The notes: generated from the letters alone by a model not told the origin. DNA of 64,000 nucleotides from Panacagrimonas sp052387695 (GCA_052387695.1 JBQTIX010000008.1:1-64000); one strand, 5' to 3'. Shown: positions 18,007 through 26,700, counted from the first letter of the stretch. Translations and numbers: made by a program.

Positions 18007-18735
18007 TCAAATATCCGGAAACCGCACCTTCGGGTCCGCAATCAGGGCCGGCGCCTTGGCCGCAATCGCGCCCCAGAACAGCAGCAGGATGAAACGTTCG
18101 GCCTGGCGGCGGATGTCTTCGCGCTGCGCCGGGTTCTCCAGGTAATCCATCGAGAAGAAGGTCATCTGGCGGATCACCAAGCGCGAAATATCCAGCACTA
18201 CCTCGGGATCCACCAGCGGTAGCTGGAGCACGCCGAGCACGTCCTCGGCCATGTCGGCGGCGATGTCGTCGATCAACTGGCGCATGGCCTTGCGCAGCAC
18301 GGGGCTGGTGCCGTGCAGTTCGCGAATGCCGACAACATAAGCCTCGCGGTGATCGGTGACGAAATCCAGCACCAAGCCGATGGATTCGCGGATGATGCCC
18401 TGCATCTGGTTCAGACCCTCGGCAGGGTTGCTGAAGTCAGACAGGCGAAAACCCTTTTCGGCGGGACGCAGCCGCCGATCGCGCAGACCCTGGCGCAGCT
18501 CGGTGCCCAGCTCGTCGAGCATGGCCACGCCCAGCTCGTCGAAATCCTTGAAGTGGCGATAGAAGGTGTTGGGGTTCAGCCCCGCATGGCGGGCGACTTC
18601 GCGCAGACCCAGGGACGCCAGGCTGCGGGTGGTGGCAGCCAGTTCCAGCGCTGCCTCCATCAGCTTCTGACGGCCACTGATAGGCCGCTCTGGCAGCTTC
18701 GAACGATCACTTTTATCTACTGAATTCTTCGCCAT
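18007..18735 (-). CDS. TetR-family regulator, FabR-like
   Basis: A 242-residue one-component repressor. The N-terminal helix-turn-helix reads SLGLREVARHAGLNPNTFYRHFKDFDELG at about 40-69, closely matching FabR of E. coli from memory (SLREVAREAG, SFYRHFRDVDELG). FabR and DesT repress unsaturated fatty-acid genes in response to acyl-CoA. The C-terminal part is a helical ligand domain. It is divergent from a four-gene lipid-oxidation cassette, and palindromes lie between them. I infer that it controls that cassette. The ligand is unknown. Confidence 0.88.
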   Translation of the reverse strand: MAKNSVDKSDRSKLPERPISGRQKLMEAALELAATTRSLASLGLREVARHAGLNPNTFYRHFKDFDELGVAMLDELGTELRQGLRDRRLRPAEKGFRLSDFSNPAEGLNQMQGIIRESIGLVLDFVTDHREAYVVGIRELHGTSPVLRKAMRQLIDDIAADMAEDVLGVLQLPLVDPEVVLDISRLVIRQMTFFSMDYLENPAQREDIRRQAERFILLLFWGAIAAKAPALIADPKVRFPDI

Positions 18736-18792
18736 GTCAGGATTTTGCGTATATTGCCATTGAAGAATGTCACATACCGTATTGACGTTTAA

Positions 18793-18831
18793 GTAGACAC
18801 TCGTCTACATTGTCGGTAGACGATTGTATAC
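18793..18831. promoter_or_regulatory. Two operator-like palindromes in the TetR/cassette gap
   Basis: GTAGACACTCGTCTAC (18793-18808) is a perfect 16-base palindrome. GTAGACGATTGTATAC (18816-18831) is a one-mismatch copy whose centre is 23 bases away, about two helical turns. A third half-site GTCTAC is at 18843-18848. The first copy overlaps a possible promoter (TTGACG 18782-18787, TACATT 18806-18811). The sites lie just upstream of the hydrolase ribosome site GAGGAG. Assignment to the adjacent TetR protein is inference. Confidence 0.6.
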
Positions 18832-18865
18832 CTATAGGGTCCGTCTACCCGAGGAGTCGATACCG

Positions 18866-19762
18866 ATGAGCATCAAGAGCACGAAGAAGTCCACCCGCAA
18901 TGCCAAGTCCGAGGCCGTCATGCCGACGCGTCGCGACCTCCAGTTCGATCTGCCCGCCGAGCGGGTGCAGGACTGGGTGGGCGATGGCAGTGTGCACTTC
19001 ACGCATCTCATGAACACGATGTCCCTGGTCATCCCGGTGGGCGAGCGTTTCTTCATCGATGCCGTGCGTCACTACCGCGACCAGGTCGGCGATCCGGAGT
19101 TGAAGAAGGCGGCCACCGCCTTCATTGGCCAGGAAGCGATGCATGGCCGCGAGCACGACGAGTACAACGCGCGCGTGTTCCAGCGCGTGCCGGCCGCTGA
19201 AACCTTCGAGAAGCGCGTCAAGACTCTGTTGGACGTCGTGCAGAACAAGGCACCGCCGTCCTTCCGCCTGTCCGCGACCATCGCGCTCGAGCACCTCACC
19301 GCGATCATGGCCAACGGCCTGTTGCAGGACCCGCGCGTCACCGAGAACGCCGAGCCCGGCTACCACGCACTGTGGCGCTGGCACGCGCTGGAAGAAACCG
19401 AGCACAAGGGCGTGGCCTACGACGTGTGGGAGGCCACGCAGGGCAAGGGTGCCGCGGCGTATGCCAATCGCGCCTTCGGCCTGGTGGCGGCGACGGCGAT
19501 TTTCTGGGGCATGGTGATCCCGCACTACGTCGGCTTCCTGCGTGACGAGGGCAAGCTCGCCGACGCGAAGGGCTGGCGCTCGTTCTACCGGATGGCCTTC
19601 GGTGAGGTGGGCTTCCTGCGCAGGATGGTGCGACCCTGGTTCGACTATTTCCGTCCCGGCTTCCATCCCTGGGACGATGACAACAGCCGCTTCCTCGAAG
19701 GCATCGAGGGGTTCAGCCAGCGCTATGCGACGCCCAAGGCGCCGCTGGCGGCTGCGGCCTGA
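18866..19762 (+). CDS. Metal-dependent hydrolase family protein (PF10118-like)
   Basis: A 298-residue cytoplasmic protein. The segments PAERVQDWVGDGSVHFTHLMN, VGERFFIDAVRHYRD and FIGQEAMHGREHDEYN match the family usually labelled predicted metal-dependent hydrolase (COG3687). The EAMHGREH and LEETEHKG motifs look like metal ligands of a helical, ferritin-like fold; the reaction is not established. The start was placed at the ATG preceded by GAGGAG at nine bases. It is the first gene of the cassette with the SDR, diiron protein and monooxygenase. Confidence 0.82.
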   Translation: MSIKSTKKSTRNAKSEAVMPTRRDLQFDLPAERVQDWVGDGSVHFTHLMNTMSLVIPVGERFFIDAVRHYRDQVGDPELKKAATAFIGQEAMHGREHDEYNARVFQRVPAAETFEKRVKTLLDVVQNKAPPSFRLSATIALEHLTAIMANGLLQDPRVTENAEPGYHALWRWHALEETEHKGVAYDVWEATQGKGAAAYANRAFGLVAATAIFWGMVIPHYVGFLRDEGKLADAKGWRSFYRMAFGEVGFLRRMVRPWFDYFRPGFHPWDDDNSRFLEGIEGFSQRYATPKAPLAAAA

Positions 19763-19842
19763 GTCCAGGTCATTCCGGCCTGGGCGGGAGCCATTCCCGT
19801 TCAAGGCATGACGGTCGGTACAACCCAACACAGGAGCCCGCA

Positions 19843-20670
19843 GTGGCCAGAAAAAAAATCACCTCGAACGCCGCAGCCGTCGTCACCGGCGCGGGCAGCG
19901 GCATCGGTCGCGCATTCGCGCTGGAACTCGCAAGACGCGGCGGCCGCGTCGTCTGTGCCGACATCAACCTGGCAGCCGCGCAGGAAACCGTTGCACTGAT
20001 CGAAGCGGAAGGGCAGACAGCGCACGCGGTGCGCTGCGACGTCTCGGTGATGGCCGAGGTCGAGGCCCTCGCCACGACGGCCGAGCACTGGCTGGACGGA
20101 ACCATCGACGTGGTCATCAACAATGCCGGAGTCGGCGCCGGGGGCTACCGCATCGGGGACATTTCCCTGGAGGACTGGCAGTGGGTGCTGGGCGTCAATC
20201 TCTGGGGCGTGATCCACGGCTGCCAGACCTTTGCGCCCCGCCTTCGCGCGCAAGGCCGCGGCGGCATCATCAACGTCGGCTCCACCGCGAGCTTTGCGGC
20301 AGCACCGCTGATGGGGCCGTACAACGTCAGCAAGGCTGCGGTGCTCGCGTTGTCCGAGACCCTGGCGGCCGAGATGAACGGCAGCGGCGTGAACGTGACC
20401 GCGCTGTGCCCGACCTTCGTGAAGACCAACATCGCACGCGACGGCCGCATCGCCAGCCACGCCACCGGCTTCGCCGACAAGCTGATGAAGTGGACCGGCA
20501 TCCCGGCCGAGGGCGTGGCGCGCCAGACGCTCGACGCGCTCGATCGCAACCAGCTTTACGTGCTGCCTCAACTCAATGCCCGAACGATCTGGCGCATGAA
20601 GCGTCTGGCGCCGACGGCTTACGCACGCGGGGCCGGCCTGCTCAATCGACTGCTGGCTGCGAAAACCTGA
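19843..20670 (+). CDS. Short-chain dehydrogenase/reductase
   Basis: A 275-residue NAD(P)-dependent oxidoreductase of the classical SDR fold. The cofactor motif TGAGSGIG is near residues 15-22, NNAG near 90, and the catalytic YNVSK near 163-167 with an upstream serine (GSTAS). The start is GTG preceded by CAGGAG. It probably interconverts an alcohol and a carbonyl made by other cassette members. The substrate cannot be read from sequence. Confidence 0.92.
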   Translation: MARKKITSNAAAVVTGAGSGIGRAFALELARRGGRVVCADINLAAAQETVALIEAEGQTAHAVRCDVSVMAEVEALATTAEHWLDGTIDVVINNAGVGAGGYRIGDISLEDWQWVLGVNLWGVIHGCQTFAPRLRAQGRGGIINVGSTASFAAAPLMGPYNVSKAAVLALSETLAAEMNGSGVNVTALCPTFVKTNIARDGRIASHATGFADKLMKWTGIPAEGVARQTLDALDRNQLYVLPQLNARTIWRMKRLAPTAYARGAGLLNRLLAAKT

Positions 20671-20692
20671 TCGCGCTCGCGAGGAGAACGAC

Positions 20693-21619
20693 ATGCAAAT
20701 GGATCTGGACTGGATGCTGGGCAAGATGAAAGCCAGCCAGTGGGCTCTGGCGGACATCGACTGGGACGCGCCGGGCCGTGAACTCGTCACCGGCGACAGG
20801 GAGCTGTACCCCAAGCTCAAGACCTTCATGGCTGACCTGATGTGGATCGAACATGTCGGCGCGCGTGGCTTTGCGGCGATGGCGCGCAAGGCGCCGACCG
20901 AAACGCTGCGCGAGATCTATCGCTATTTCCACGCCGAGGAACAGCGCCATGCCAATGCCGAGATGGCGTTGATGAAGCGCTGGGGCATGCTTGAAGGCGA
21001 GGAGATTCCGGAACCCAACATCAACCTGCGCCTGGTGATCGACTGGCTCGACACCTACAGCGACGACATGCCGCTGGAAGTGCTCGGATCGGTGATCCCG
21101 ATGCTGGAGATCGCGCTCGACGGCGCGCTGTGCAAATTTCTGCTGGAGACAGTGAAGGATCCGGTCTGCCACCAGGTGTTCGAGAAGATCAACGCCGACG
21201 AGGCGCGCCACCTGGGTGTGGATTTCCACGTGTTGGAGATGCTCGGCCACGGGCCGATGTATCGCCTGCTGCTCAAGACCGCGGCGACCTGGATGAACCC
21301 CAAGCTCATCCTCGGCGTGCTGGCCTACTTCCCGCTGCTCAACCGGATGCGCGACAACATCGTCGAACTCGGACTGAAGGAAGAGCGCCTGTACGAGGCG
21401 ATGAACAAGTTCGAACGCATCGGCGGCACGCCCGCGGGCAGGCGCAATCCCTGGTTCCGGATCATCAGCCAGCATGGTGCCTGGGTGGTGGAACGCAAGA
21501 ATGTGCTTTACCACACGCCGGTGGACGCCCTGGTGAAAGCCAGTAACTGGTACCCGCGACGCCTGCTGCGACCGGTGCCGACCTGGGTCAAGCAGTTGAC
21601 CTGGAAGCCGGCGGCGTAG
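20693..21619 (+). CDS. Ferritin-like diiron-type protein
   Basis: A 308-residue helical protein. It carries EEQRHANAE (about residues 82-90) and NADEARHLGVDFH (about 166-178), the paired ExxH motifs of carboxylate-bridged diiron proteins. Additional acidic residues (WIEHVG, MLEIALDG) could complete the site. Such proteins include desaturases, N-oxygenases and ferritins. I cannot place it in a characterised family. The start has GAGGAG at six bases. It lies between the SDR and the flavin monooxygenase, which suggests a shared oxidative pathway. Confidence 0.72.
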   Translation: MQMDLDWMLGKMKASQWALADIDWDAPGRELVTGDRELYPKLKTFMADLMWIEHVGARGFAAMARKAPTETLREIYRYFHAEEQRHANAEMALMKRWGMLEGEEIPEPNINLRLVIDWLDTYSDDMPLEVLGSVIPMLEIALDGALCKFLLETVKDPVCHQVFEKINADEARHLGVDFHVLEMLGHGPMYRLLLKTAATWMNPKLILGVLAYFPLLNRMRDNIVELGLKEERLYEAMNKFERIGGTPAGRRNPWFRIISQHGAWVVERKNVLYHTPVDALVKASNWYPRRLLRPVPTWVKQLTWKPAA

Positions 21620-21704
21620 CCCGGTTCCGCGTGGGCGGAGCCGGGCGCCCCGCTGGCCTTCGGCGAAGCGGGCGACGAACTTCACATTCTCCGAGGAGCA
21701 AGCC

Positions 21705-23240
21705 ATGAACGACCTGCGCATCCCCCGTCTCAGCCGGCGCAAGAAACCCGAGCCCGGGAAGGCCGTGCAACCCGTCTTCGAATCCAGAACCATCGACGTG
21801 CTGATCGTTGGCGCCGGCTTCGCCGGCCTGGGCGCCGCCATCCGTCTGCAACAGGCGGGCGTGACGGACATCGTGATCCTCGAACGCGGCAGCGAGGTCG
21901 GCGGTACCTGGCGTGACAACCAGTATCCGGGCGCGGCCTGCGACATCCCGTCCAATCTCTACTCGTACTCGTTCGCGCAGAACCCCGAATGGTCGCGCGG
22001 GTTCTCCGGGAGTCGCGAAATCCTCGGCTACGTCCATCACCTGGTCGATTGTTTCGACCTGCATCGCCTGATCCGCTTTCATCACAACGTCGCCAGCCTG
22101 AGCTTCGACGAAGCGCGCGGCGTGTGGTGGGTGCAAACCGAGCATGGCGAGACGCTCACCGCGCGCAACGTGGTGATGGGGCAGGGGCCGCTGTCCAACG
22201 CGAGCTTCCCGAAAATCTCCGGCATCGAGACCTACGAGGGTCACAAGATTCATAGCGCGCGCTGGGATCACGGCTACGATTTCAGCGGCAAGCGGGTCGC
22301 GGTGGTCGGCACCGGCGCCAGCGCCATCCAGATCGTGCCGGAGCTGGTCAAGCAGGCCGCCAGGCTCAAGGTGTTCCAGCGTACGCCGGCCTGGGTGATG
22401 CCGCGGCCGGATTACGAATCACCGCAGTGGAGCCGTCGGCTGTTCCGTCGCCTGCCCCTCGCGCAGACCGCGTTTCGCGAGCTGCTGTACTGGGTGCATG
22501 AGTCGATGGCCGTCGGTGTGGTCTGGACCACGCCGGTGACCGCGCTGTTCGAACGCCTGGCCCGCGCCTACCTGCGTGCGCAGGTGAAGGACCCCTGGCT
22601 GCGGCGCCAGCTCACGCCGGATTTCCGCCTGGGCTGCAAGCGGATTCTCATCTCCAACGACTGGTACGATGCCTTGCAGGAACCCCGCTGCGAGTTGATC
22701 TCCTGGCCCATCGCCAACCTCGCGCCCAAGGGCATCCGCACGGTGGAGGGCATCGAACACCAGGTCGATTGCATCATCTTCGCCACCGGTTTCGAGGTTT
22801 CCAAGGCCGGCTCGCCGTTTCCCATCACTGGCCTCGGCGGTCGCCAGCTCAACGACGAGTGGTCACGCGGCGCGCAGGCACACAAGAGCGTCAGCATCAG
22901 CGGTTACCCGAACCTGTACCTGACCTTCGGCCCCAACTCCGGACCCGGTCACAACTCTGCTCTGGTCTATATGGAAGCGCAGATCGACTACATCGTGCAG
23001 GGTGTGCAGCAGGTGCTGCGGCCGGGCGTGAAGTTTCTCGACGTGCGGCCGGAGGTGCAGACCCGGTTCAACCAGCGCATCCAGAAGCGCCTGCGGCGTA
23101 CCAACTGGAATTCGGGTTGCAAGAGCTGGTATCTGACCGAGGATGGCTACAACGCGACTATGTACCCGGGGCTGGCGACGCAGTTCAGGGCGCAGATGCG
23201 GGAGTTCAAGCCGGCAGAGTATCGGGCCGTTCCGGTCTGA
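21705..23240 (+). CDS. Flavin-containing monooxygenase, Baeyer-Villiger type
   Basis: A 511-residue class B monooxygenase using FAD and NADPH. The FAD site GAGFAGLGAAIRL is near residues 37-49 and the NADPH site GTGASAIQ near 198-205. Between them, YEGHKIHSARW matches the Baeyer-Villiger fingerprint F-x-G-x3-H-x3-W with Tyr for Phe. GGTWRDNQYPGAACDIPS is typical of the cyclohexanone/phenylacetone group. It closes the cassette. The ribosome site is GAGGAG. The M. tuberculosis mymA operon also pairs such an enzyme with an SDR, but synteny beyond that is not evident. Confidence 0.9.
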   Translation: MNDLRIPRLSRRKKPEPGKAVQPVFESRTIDVLIVGAGFAGLGAAIRLQQAGVTDIVILERGSEVGGTWRDNQYPGAACDIPSNLYSYSFAQNPEWSRGFSGSREILGYVHHLVDCFDLHRLIRFHHNVASLSFDEARGVWWVQTEHGETLTARNVVMGQGPLSNASFPKISGIETYEGHKIHSARWDHGYDFSGKRVAVVGTGASAIQIVPELVKQAARLKVFQRTPAWVMPRPDYESPQWSRRLFRRLPLAQTAFRELLYWVHESMAVGVVWTTPVTALFERLARAYLRAQVKDPWLRRQLTPDFRLGCKRILISNDWYDALQEPRCELISWPIANLAPKGIRTVEGIEHQVDCIIFATGFEVSKAGSPFPITGLGGRQLNDEWSRGAQAHKSVSISGYPNLYLTFGPNSGPGHNSALVYMEAQIDYIVQGVQQVLRPGVKFLDVRPEVQTRFNQRIQKRLRRTNWNSGCKSWYLTEDGYNATMYPGLATQFRAQMREFKPAEYRAVPV

Positions 23241-23248
23241 GCCTGGGA

Positions 23249-23320
23249 GGATGGATGCGCTTCGCTTGTCCCGCCCACAGCTTGGCGCCGCGCAGGGTGG
23301 ATAAGCGAAGCGCATCCACC
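23249..23320. repeat. Inverted pair of GGTGGATGCG palindromes
   Basis: A left arm GGATGGATGCGCTTCGCTTG (from 23249) and a right arm GGGTGGATAAGCGAAGCGCA (from 23295) form a large hairpin with a loop of about 22 bases. The right arm is the complement of the element at 12348-12373. It sits between the convergent monooxygenase and transglutaminase genes, where it could act as a bidirectional terminator. Confidence 0.65.
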
Positions 23321-23343
23321 AGCGCCGACCCGGTCCGCGCGCA

Positions 23344-24156
23344 TCAGTGCGCCACCACCTCGTCGGTCCACACCTTGAAGCTTTCGAGGGTGTGCGGACC
23401 GTAGGTGGTCGTGATCGCGACGTCCGCGGCATCGCGACCCCGCGCGATCAGCACCCGGCCAATGCGCGGCGCGTTGTTGCGTGGGTCGAAGTTGTACCAG
23501 GCGCCGCCGAGAAACACTTCCATCGAGCCGGCAAAATCCATCGGCGCGTCCACTGCCGGCACGCCAATGTCGCCCAGATAGCAGGTGCAATAACGCGCAG
23601 GAATGTTGAGCGCGCGACAGAACGCGATGGCCAGGTGGGCAAAGTCGCGGCACACGCCTTGCCGTTCGTTGTAGACCTCCCAGGCGGTTTTGGTGGGGCG
23701 CGCGTACTGATAGCCGAAAGTAATGTGCCGGTGGACGAAATCACAGATCGCCTGCACCCGCGGCCAGCCCGGCGGGGTGTGGGCAAACAGTTTCCAGGCC
23801 GCATCGGACAGCAGATCGGACTCGCAGTAGCGGCTCGGCAGCAGATACACCAGGGTGGCTTCGGGCAGGGTTTCAACCGAGTGCTGAACCGCCATCGGGA
23901 CCACCGGCTCCAGCATGCCGCGGTCGTTGATGAGCGCATCGGCAGTGAGCCGGATACGTCCGGCCGGCGCGACGATGCGGGTGCACCAGTTGCCGAAGCC
24001 GTCGCGATACATGCTCGTCGGTACCCAGGGGTCGGTGCGCATCTGGTCAGGCCGCACCAGGTCCGAGGCGCGTGTGTAATGGATGTTCAGCGTGACGATC
24101 ATCGGCGTCGGCTGCGGGCACTGGTAGACGAGGTCGTAGCCGAGGCGGATCTGCAT
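23344..24156 (-). CDS. Transglutaminase-like protein
   Basis: A 270-residue protein with a transglutaminase/protease core. The nucleophile is likely Cys169 (RQGVCRDFAHLAIAFCRALNIPARY) and the acid Asp225 (WYNFDPRNN). The N-terminal bacterial Tgt-associated domain covers about residues 1-90. The usual histidine after MDF is Ala209 here (MDFAGSMEV), so the triad looks incomplete. The start at MQIRLGYD fits relatives; an in-frame ATG at 24174 is possible. It follows the amidohydrolase gene by 25 bases on the same strand. Confidence 0.82.
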   Translation of the reverse strand: MQIRLGYDLVYQCPQPTPMIVTLNIHYTRASDLVRPDQMRTDPWVPTSMYRDGFGNWCTRIVAPAGRIRLTADALINDRGMLEPVVPMAVQHSVETLPEATLVYLLPSRYCESDLLSDAAWKLFAHTPPGWPRVQAICDFVHRHITFGYQYARPTKTAWEVYNERQGVCRDFAHLAIAFCRALNIPARYCTCYLGDIGVPAVDAPMDFAGSMEVFLGGAWYNFDPRNNAPRIGRVLIARGRDAADVAITTTYGPHTLESFKVWTDEVVAH

Positions 24157-24181
24157 AGGGATTGGGGAGGACATTTGACGA

Positions 24182-24964
24182 CTAAATCGGGACCAGCTCT
24201 GCCTCGACCTGTCGCAGCATGCGTGCCAGACGTCCAATCCATCGCTTTTGCCCGGCCGCGTCGGCGATCAGGTCCTGGCGAATTTCGAGTTCTACGTGCG
24301 GCAGACCGCGGCTTTCACCGTATCTTGGAATCGCGTAGTCGGTCTCGTCGCTCACCGAGTAGGGCTGGTTGTCGCCGATCATGAGGCCGTCTTCCGATCT
24401 CAGCACGTCGGCCACCCGTCGCGCCATCCGCGGATCGCGGTTGTACAGCACGCCTGCATGCCAGGGCCGCGCGGCGCCGAGATAGACCGGCGTGAAACTG
24501 TGCATCGCGATCAGCAGGGTGGGCTGTCCGCGTTGCAGACGAGCGTCGAGCTGCCCGGCGATCCTTGCGTGGTAGGGATTGAAGATCTCGTGCTGGCGTG
24601 CCGCAAGTTCCGCCGGGGTGAGCGCAAGATTGCCCGGGACGGGGGTGCGCTCGCTGAGCTTGACGACGGATTCTTCGCTCTGCGGCGGCCGGTTGCAGTC
24701 GATCACCAGCCGCGAGTAGGTCTGGAGGATCACCGTTGCGTCGAGTGCGTCGCCCAAGCCGGTCGCAACGGCGGCGGCGCCGATGTCCCAGGCGACATGG
24801 CTTGCAAGCTCGTTGTCGCTGAGGCCCAGCGTGCCGAGTCGTCGCGGAATGCGGTTTGCGGCGTGATCGCAGAGCAGCAGGTAGGGCGATGCGCCGTCCG
24901 CGTGCTCGATGCGCCAGGACGGCGGCTCGCCGGGGGTGAGTAGCGCTACCGTCGAAAGGCTCAT
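24182..24964 (-). CDS. N-formylglutamate amidohydrolase family protein
   Basis: A 260-residue predicted metal-dependent hydrolase. DHAANRIPRRLGTLGLSDNELASHVAWDIGA and YSRLVIDCNRP are typical of the family, as is AMHSFTPVYLG. Characterised members release formate from N-formylglutamate in histidine breakdown, but no hut genes are nearby, so the real substrate is uncertain. MSLSTVALL was chosen as the start; the frame extends 21 codons upstream. It probably forms a two-gene operon with the transglutaminase-like gene. Confidence 0.8.
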   Translation of the reverse strand: MSLSTVALLTPGEPPSWRIEHADGASPYLLLCDHAANRIPRRLGTLGLSDNELASHVAWDIGAAAVATGLGDALDATVILQTYSRLVIDCNRPPQSEESVVKLSERTPVPGNLALTPAELAARQHEIFNPYHARIAGQLDARLQRGQPTLLIAMHSFTPVYLGAARPWHAGVLYNRDPRMARRVADVLRSEDGLMIGDNQPYSVSDETDYAIPRYGESRGLPHVELEIRQDLIADAAGQKRWIGRLARMLRQVEAELVPI

Positions 24965-25022
24965 GGAATCATGCAGGGTACATGCACAATCGGGCTTGGC
25001 CGCTCCGATTGCATGACGCCTT

Positions 25023-25054
25023 TGCACCGGGGCGGGCAGTGCCGTCCCGGTGCA
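25023..25054 (-). terminator. Hairpin downstream of the first OmpA gene
   Basis: Nine-base perfect stem TGCACCGGG / CCCGGTGCA just past the stop of the OmpA-family gene. There is no T run, so it may stabilise the mRNA or need Rho rather than act as a classical terminator. Confidence 0.45.
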
Positions 25055-25067
25055 TGGCGTTCAGGGT

Positions 25068-26546
25068 TTACGGCGTCGCAGCTGGCTCGGCGACGACCGG
25101 TTCCGCCGTGGCGGCAGCATCCGCCGCCGGAGGAGCAGCCTCGACCGACCCGGTGGGCGGCGCCACGATGACGCCAGCCCCGCCTTCGGTGATCTTCAGC
25201 TCGACACGACGGTTCAGTTCACGGCCCTCATCGGTTTCGTTGTCCGCCACCGGCACGGCCTCACCCAGCCCGACGCTGGTCGTCCGCGCGGTATCGATGC
25301 CGTGACCGACCAGGTATTGCTTCACCGACTGCGCGCGTCGCTCGGACAGCCGCTGGTTGTACGCGTCCGAGCCCTTGCCGTCGGTGTGACCCTGAATCTC
25401 GACCTTGACGTCCGGACGGGCCTTGAGAGCTTCGACCACCTGGTCGAGGATGGTCTTGGCATTCGTGGTCAGGGACGCCTTGTCGAAATCGAAGTTCACG
25501 CCGCGCAGCACGATGGTGTCGCCGGCCTTGCAACCGGCCAGGGTGATCGGCTCGCCGGGTTTCGGCGCCTGGCAGGGATCGGCTTCGTCGTTGTCGTCGG
25601 CGGAGTCGCAGCCAGGGTCGCCGGGATGATCCACCCGCCCGTCGCCGTCGTTGTCCTTTCCGTCGCTGCATGCCTTGGGATCGGTTTCGTCGCCATCGTC
25701 CGCAGCAGAGCAACCCGGGTCCTGAGGATAATCGATGAGCCCGTCGCCGTCGTTGTCCAGCGAGTCCGAACAGATCAGCACCGGGGCGACGACCGCGACC
25801 GGAGGCGGTTCCTCCACCGGGGCGGGTGTGGGGTCCTTGAAGTAGTACGCCAGGGTCAGCATCGCGGCATGCGATTCGTACCGGGTCTCGATATGACTCT
25901 CGGGATTGTTGGCCAGCACGTCGTAATCGCCCTTGTCGCCTTTGAGATAGCGATAGTCCAGTGACGCCACCCAGTGCGCGCCGAGGTCGAAGCCGACACC
26001 GGCGCCGGCCTGCCAGGCGAAAACCGTATCGTCGTCGGTACGCAGGGCGGTGCCGTCCACCAGCAGGCTGCCGTCGAATGCAGGATCGCTGATCTTGGTC
26101 TTGGCGGCGCCCGCACCGCCACCGATATAGGGATGCACGCTGCCCGACTTGTTGAAGTCGAGCCAAAGATTGAGCATCGCCGTGTCGGTGTCCTCTTCGC
26201 CTTCCACCACGTCCGACTCGCCGCCGTTGGCGGTGTCGACGCTGTCGAACTCGTCGTGGCGACGGTCGAGGTTCAACTCCAGACGCAGGCCGCTGGTGAA
26301 GGCGTAGCCCGCGACCAGTCCGCCGACCCAGCCGGTGTCGAAGCCATTCTCGGCCAGCTCGGTACCGTCAGCGAGCCCGCCGACCAGGAGGTCGTAGTCG
26401 TAGATCTTGAAGCGCTGGTCTTCAGCGAAATTCGCGCCGCCCTGGAGGCCCAGGTAAAAGCCGTCGCCGGCCTGCGTGGACAAGGGCAGCAAACCCGCCA
26501 GCCCGAACAAGAGTCCGCGTGCCGATCCAGCCAAAGCAATTTTCAT
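25068..26546 (-). CDS. OmpA-family outer-membrane protein, copy 1
   Basis: A 492-residue outer-membrane protein. The signal peptide ends at Ala26 (LPLSTQA|GDGF). An OmpA-like beta-barrel covers about residues 27-245 (FYLGLQGGANFAED ... AMLTLAYYF). A linker with two DNDGDG calcium-type repeats and paired cysteines (CSDSLDNDGDG ... CSDGKDNDGDG) follows at about 268-335. The OmpA/MotB peptidoglycan-binding domain ends the chain (NFDFDKASL, GHTDGKGSDAYNQRLSERRA). After it comes a 40-residue Ala/Pro/Val-rich tail. It is a tandem paralogue of the next gene. Confidence 0.92.
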   Translation of the reverse strand: MKIALAGSARGLLFGLAGLLPLSTQAGDGFYLGLQGGANFAEDQRFKIYDYDLLVGGLADGTELAENGFDTGWVGGLVAGYAFTSGLRLELNLDRRHDEFDSVDTANGGESDVVEGEEDTDTAMLNLWLDFNKSGSVHPYIGGGAGAAKTKISDPAFDGSLLVDGTALRTDDDTVFAWQAGAGVGFDLGAHWVASLDYRYLKGDKGDYDVLANNPESHIETRYESHAAMLTLAYYFKDPTPAPVEEPPPVAVVAPVLICSDSLDNDGDGLIDYPQDPGCSAADDGDETDPKACSDGKDNDGDGRVDHPGDPGCDSADDNDEADPCQAPKPGEPITLAGCKAGDTIVLRGVNFDFDKASLTTNAKTILDQVVEALKARPDVKVEIQGHTDGKGSDAYNQRLSERRAQSVKQYLVGHGIDTARTTSVGLGEAVPVADNETDEGRELNRRVELKITEGGAGVIVAPPTGSVEAAPPAADAAATAEPVVAEPAATP

Positions 26547-26582
26547 CAGGTCCCTCTCTCGATAGGTAAGTGAACGAGGATC

Positions 26583-26611
26583 GGGGCCGGCCCTTGCGGT
26601 CTGCCGGCCCC
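26583..26611 (-). terminator. Hairpin between the two OmpA genes
   Basis: Perfect nine-base stem GGGGCCGGC / GCCGGCCCC with an 11-base loop, about 90 bases after the stop of the upstream copy. It has no T run. It may limit read-through between the paralogues. Confidence 0.4.
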
Positions 26612-26700
26612 GGCTCCTGCGCGCATCTTATTCGCTACCCATGAGGGAACAAAGCTTTGGCGCCCGCGCTGTGTCCGCTACCGCACGCCAGGCTTGCCGG

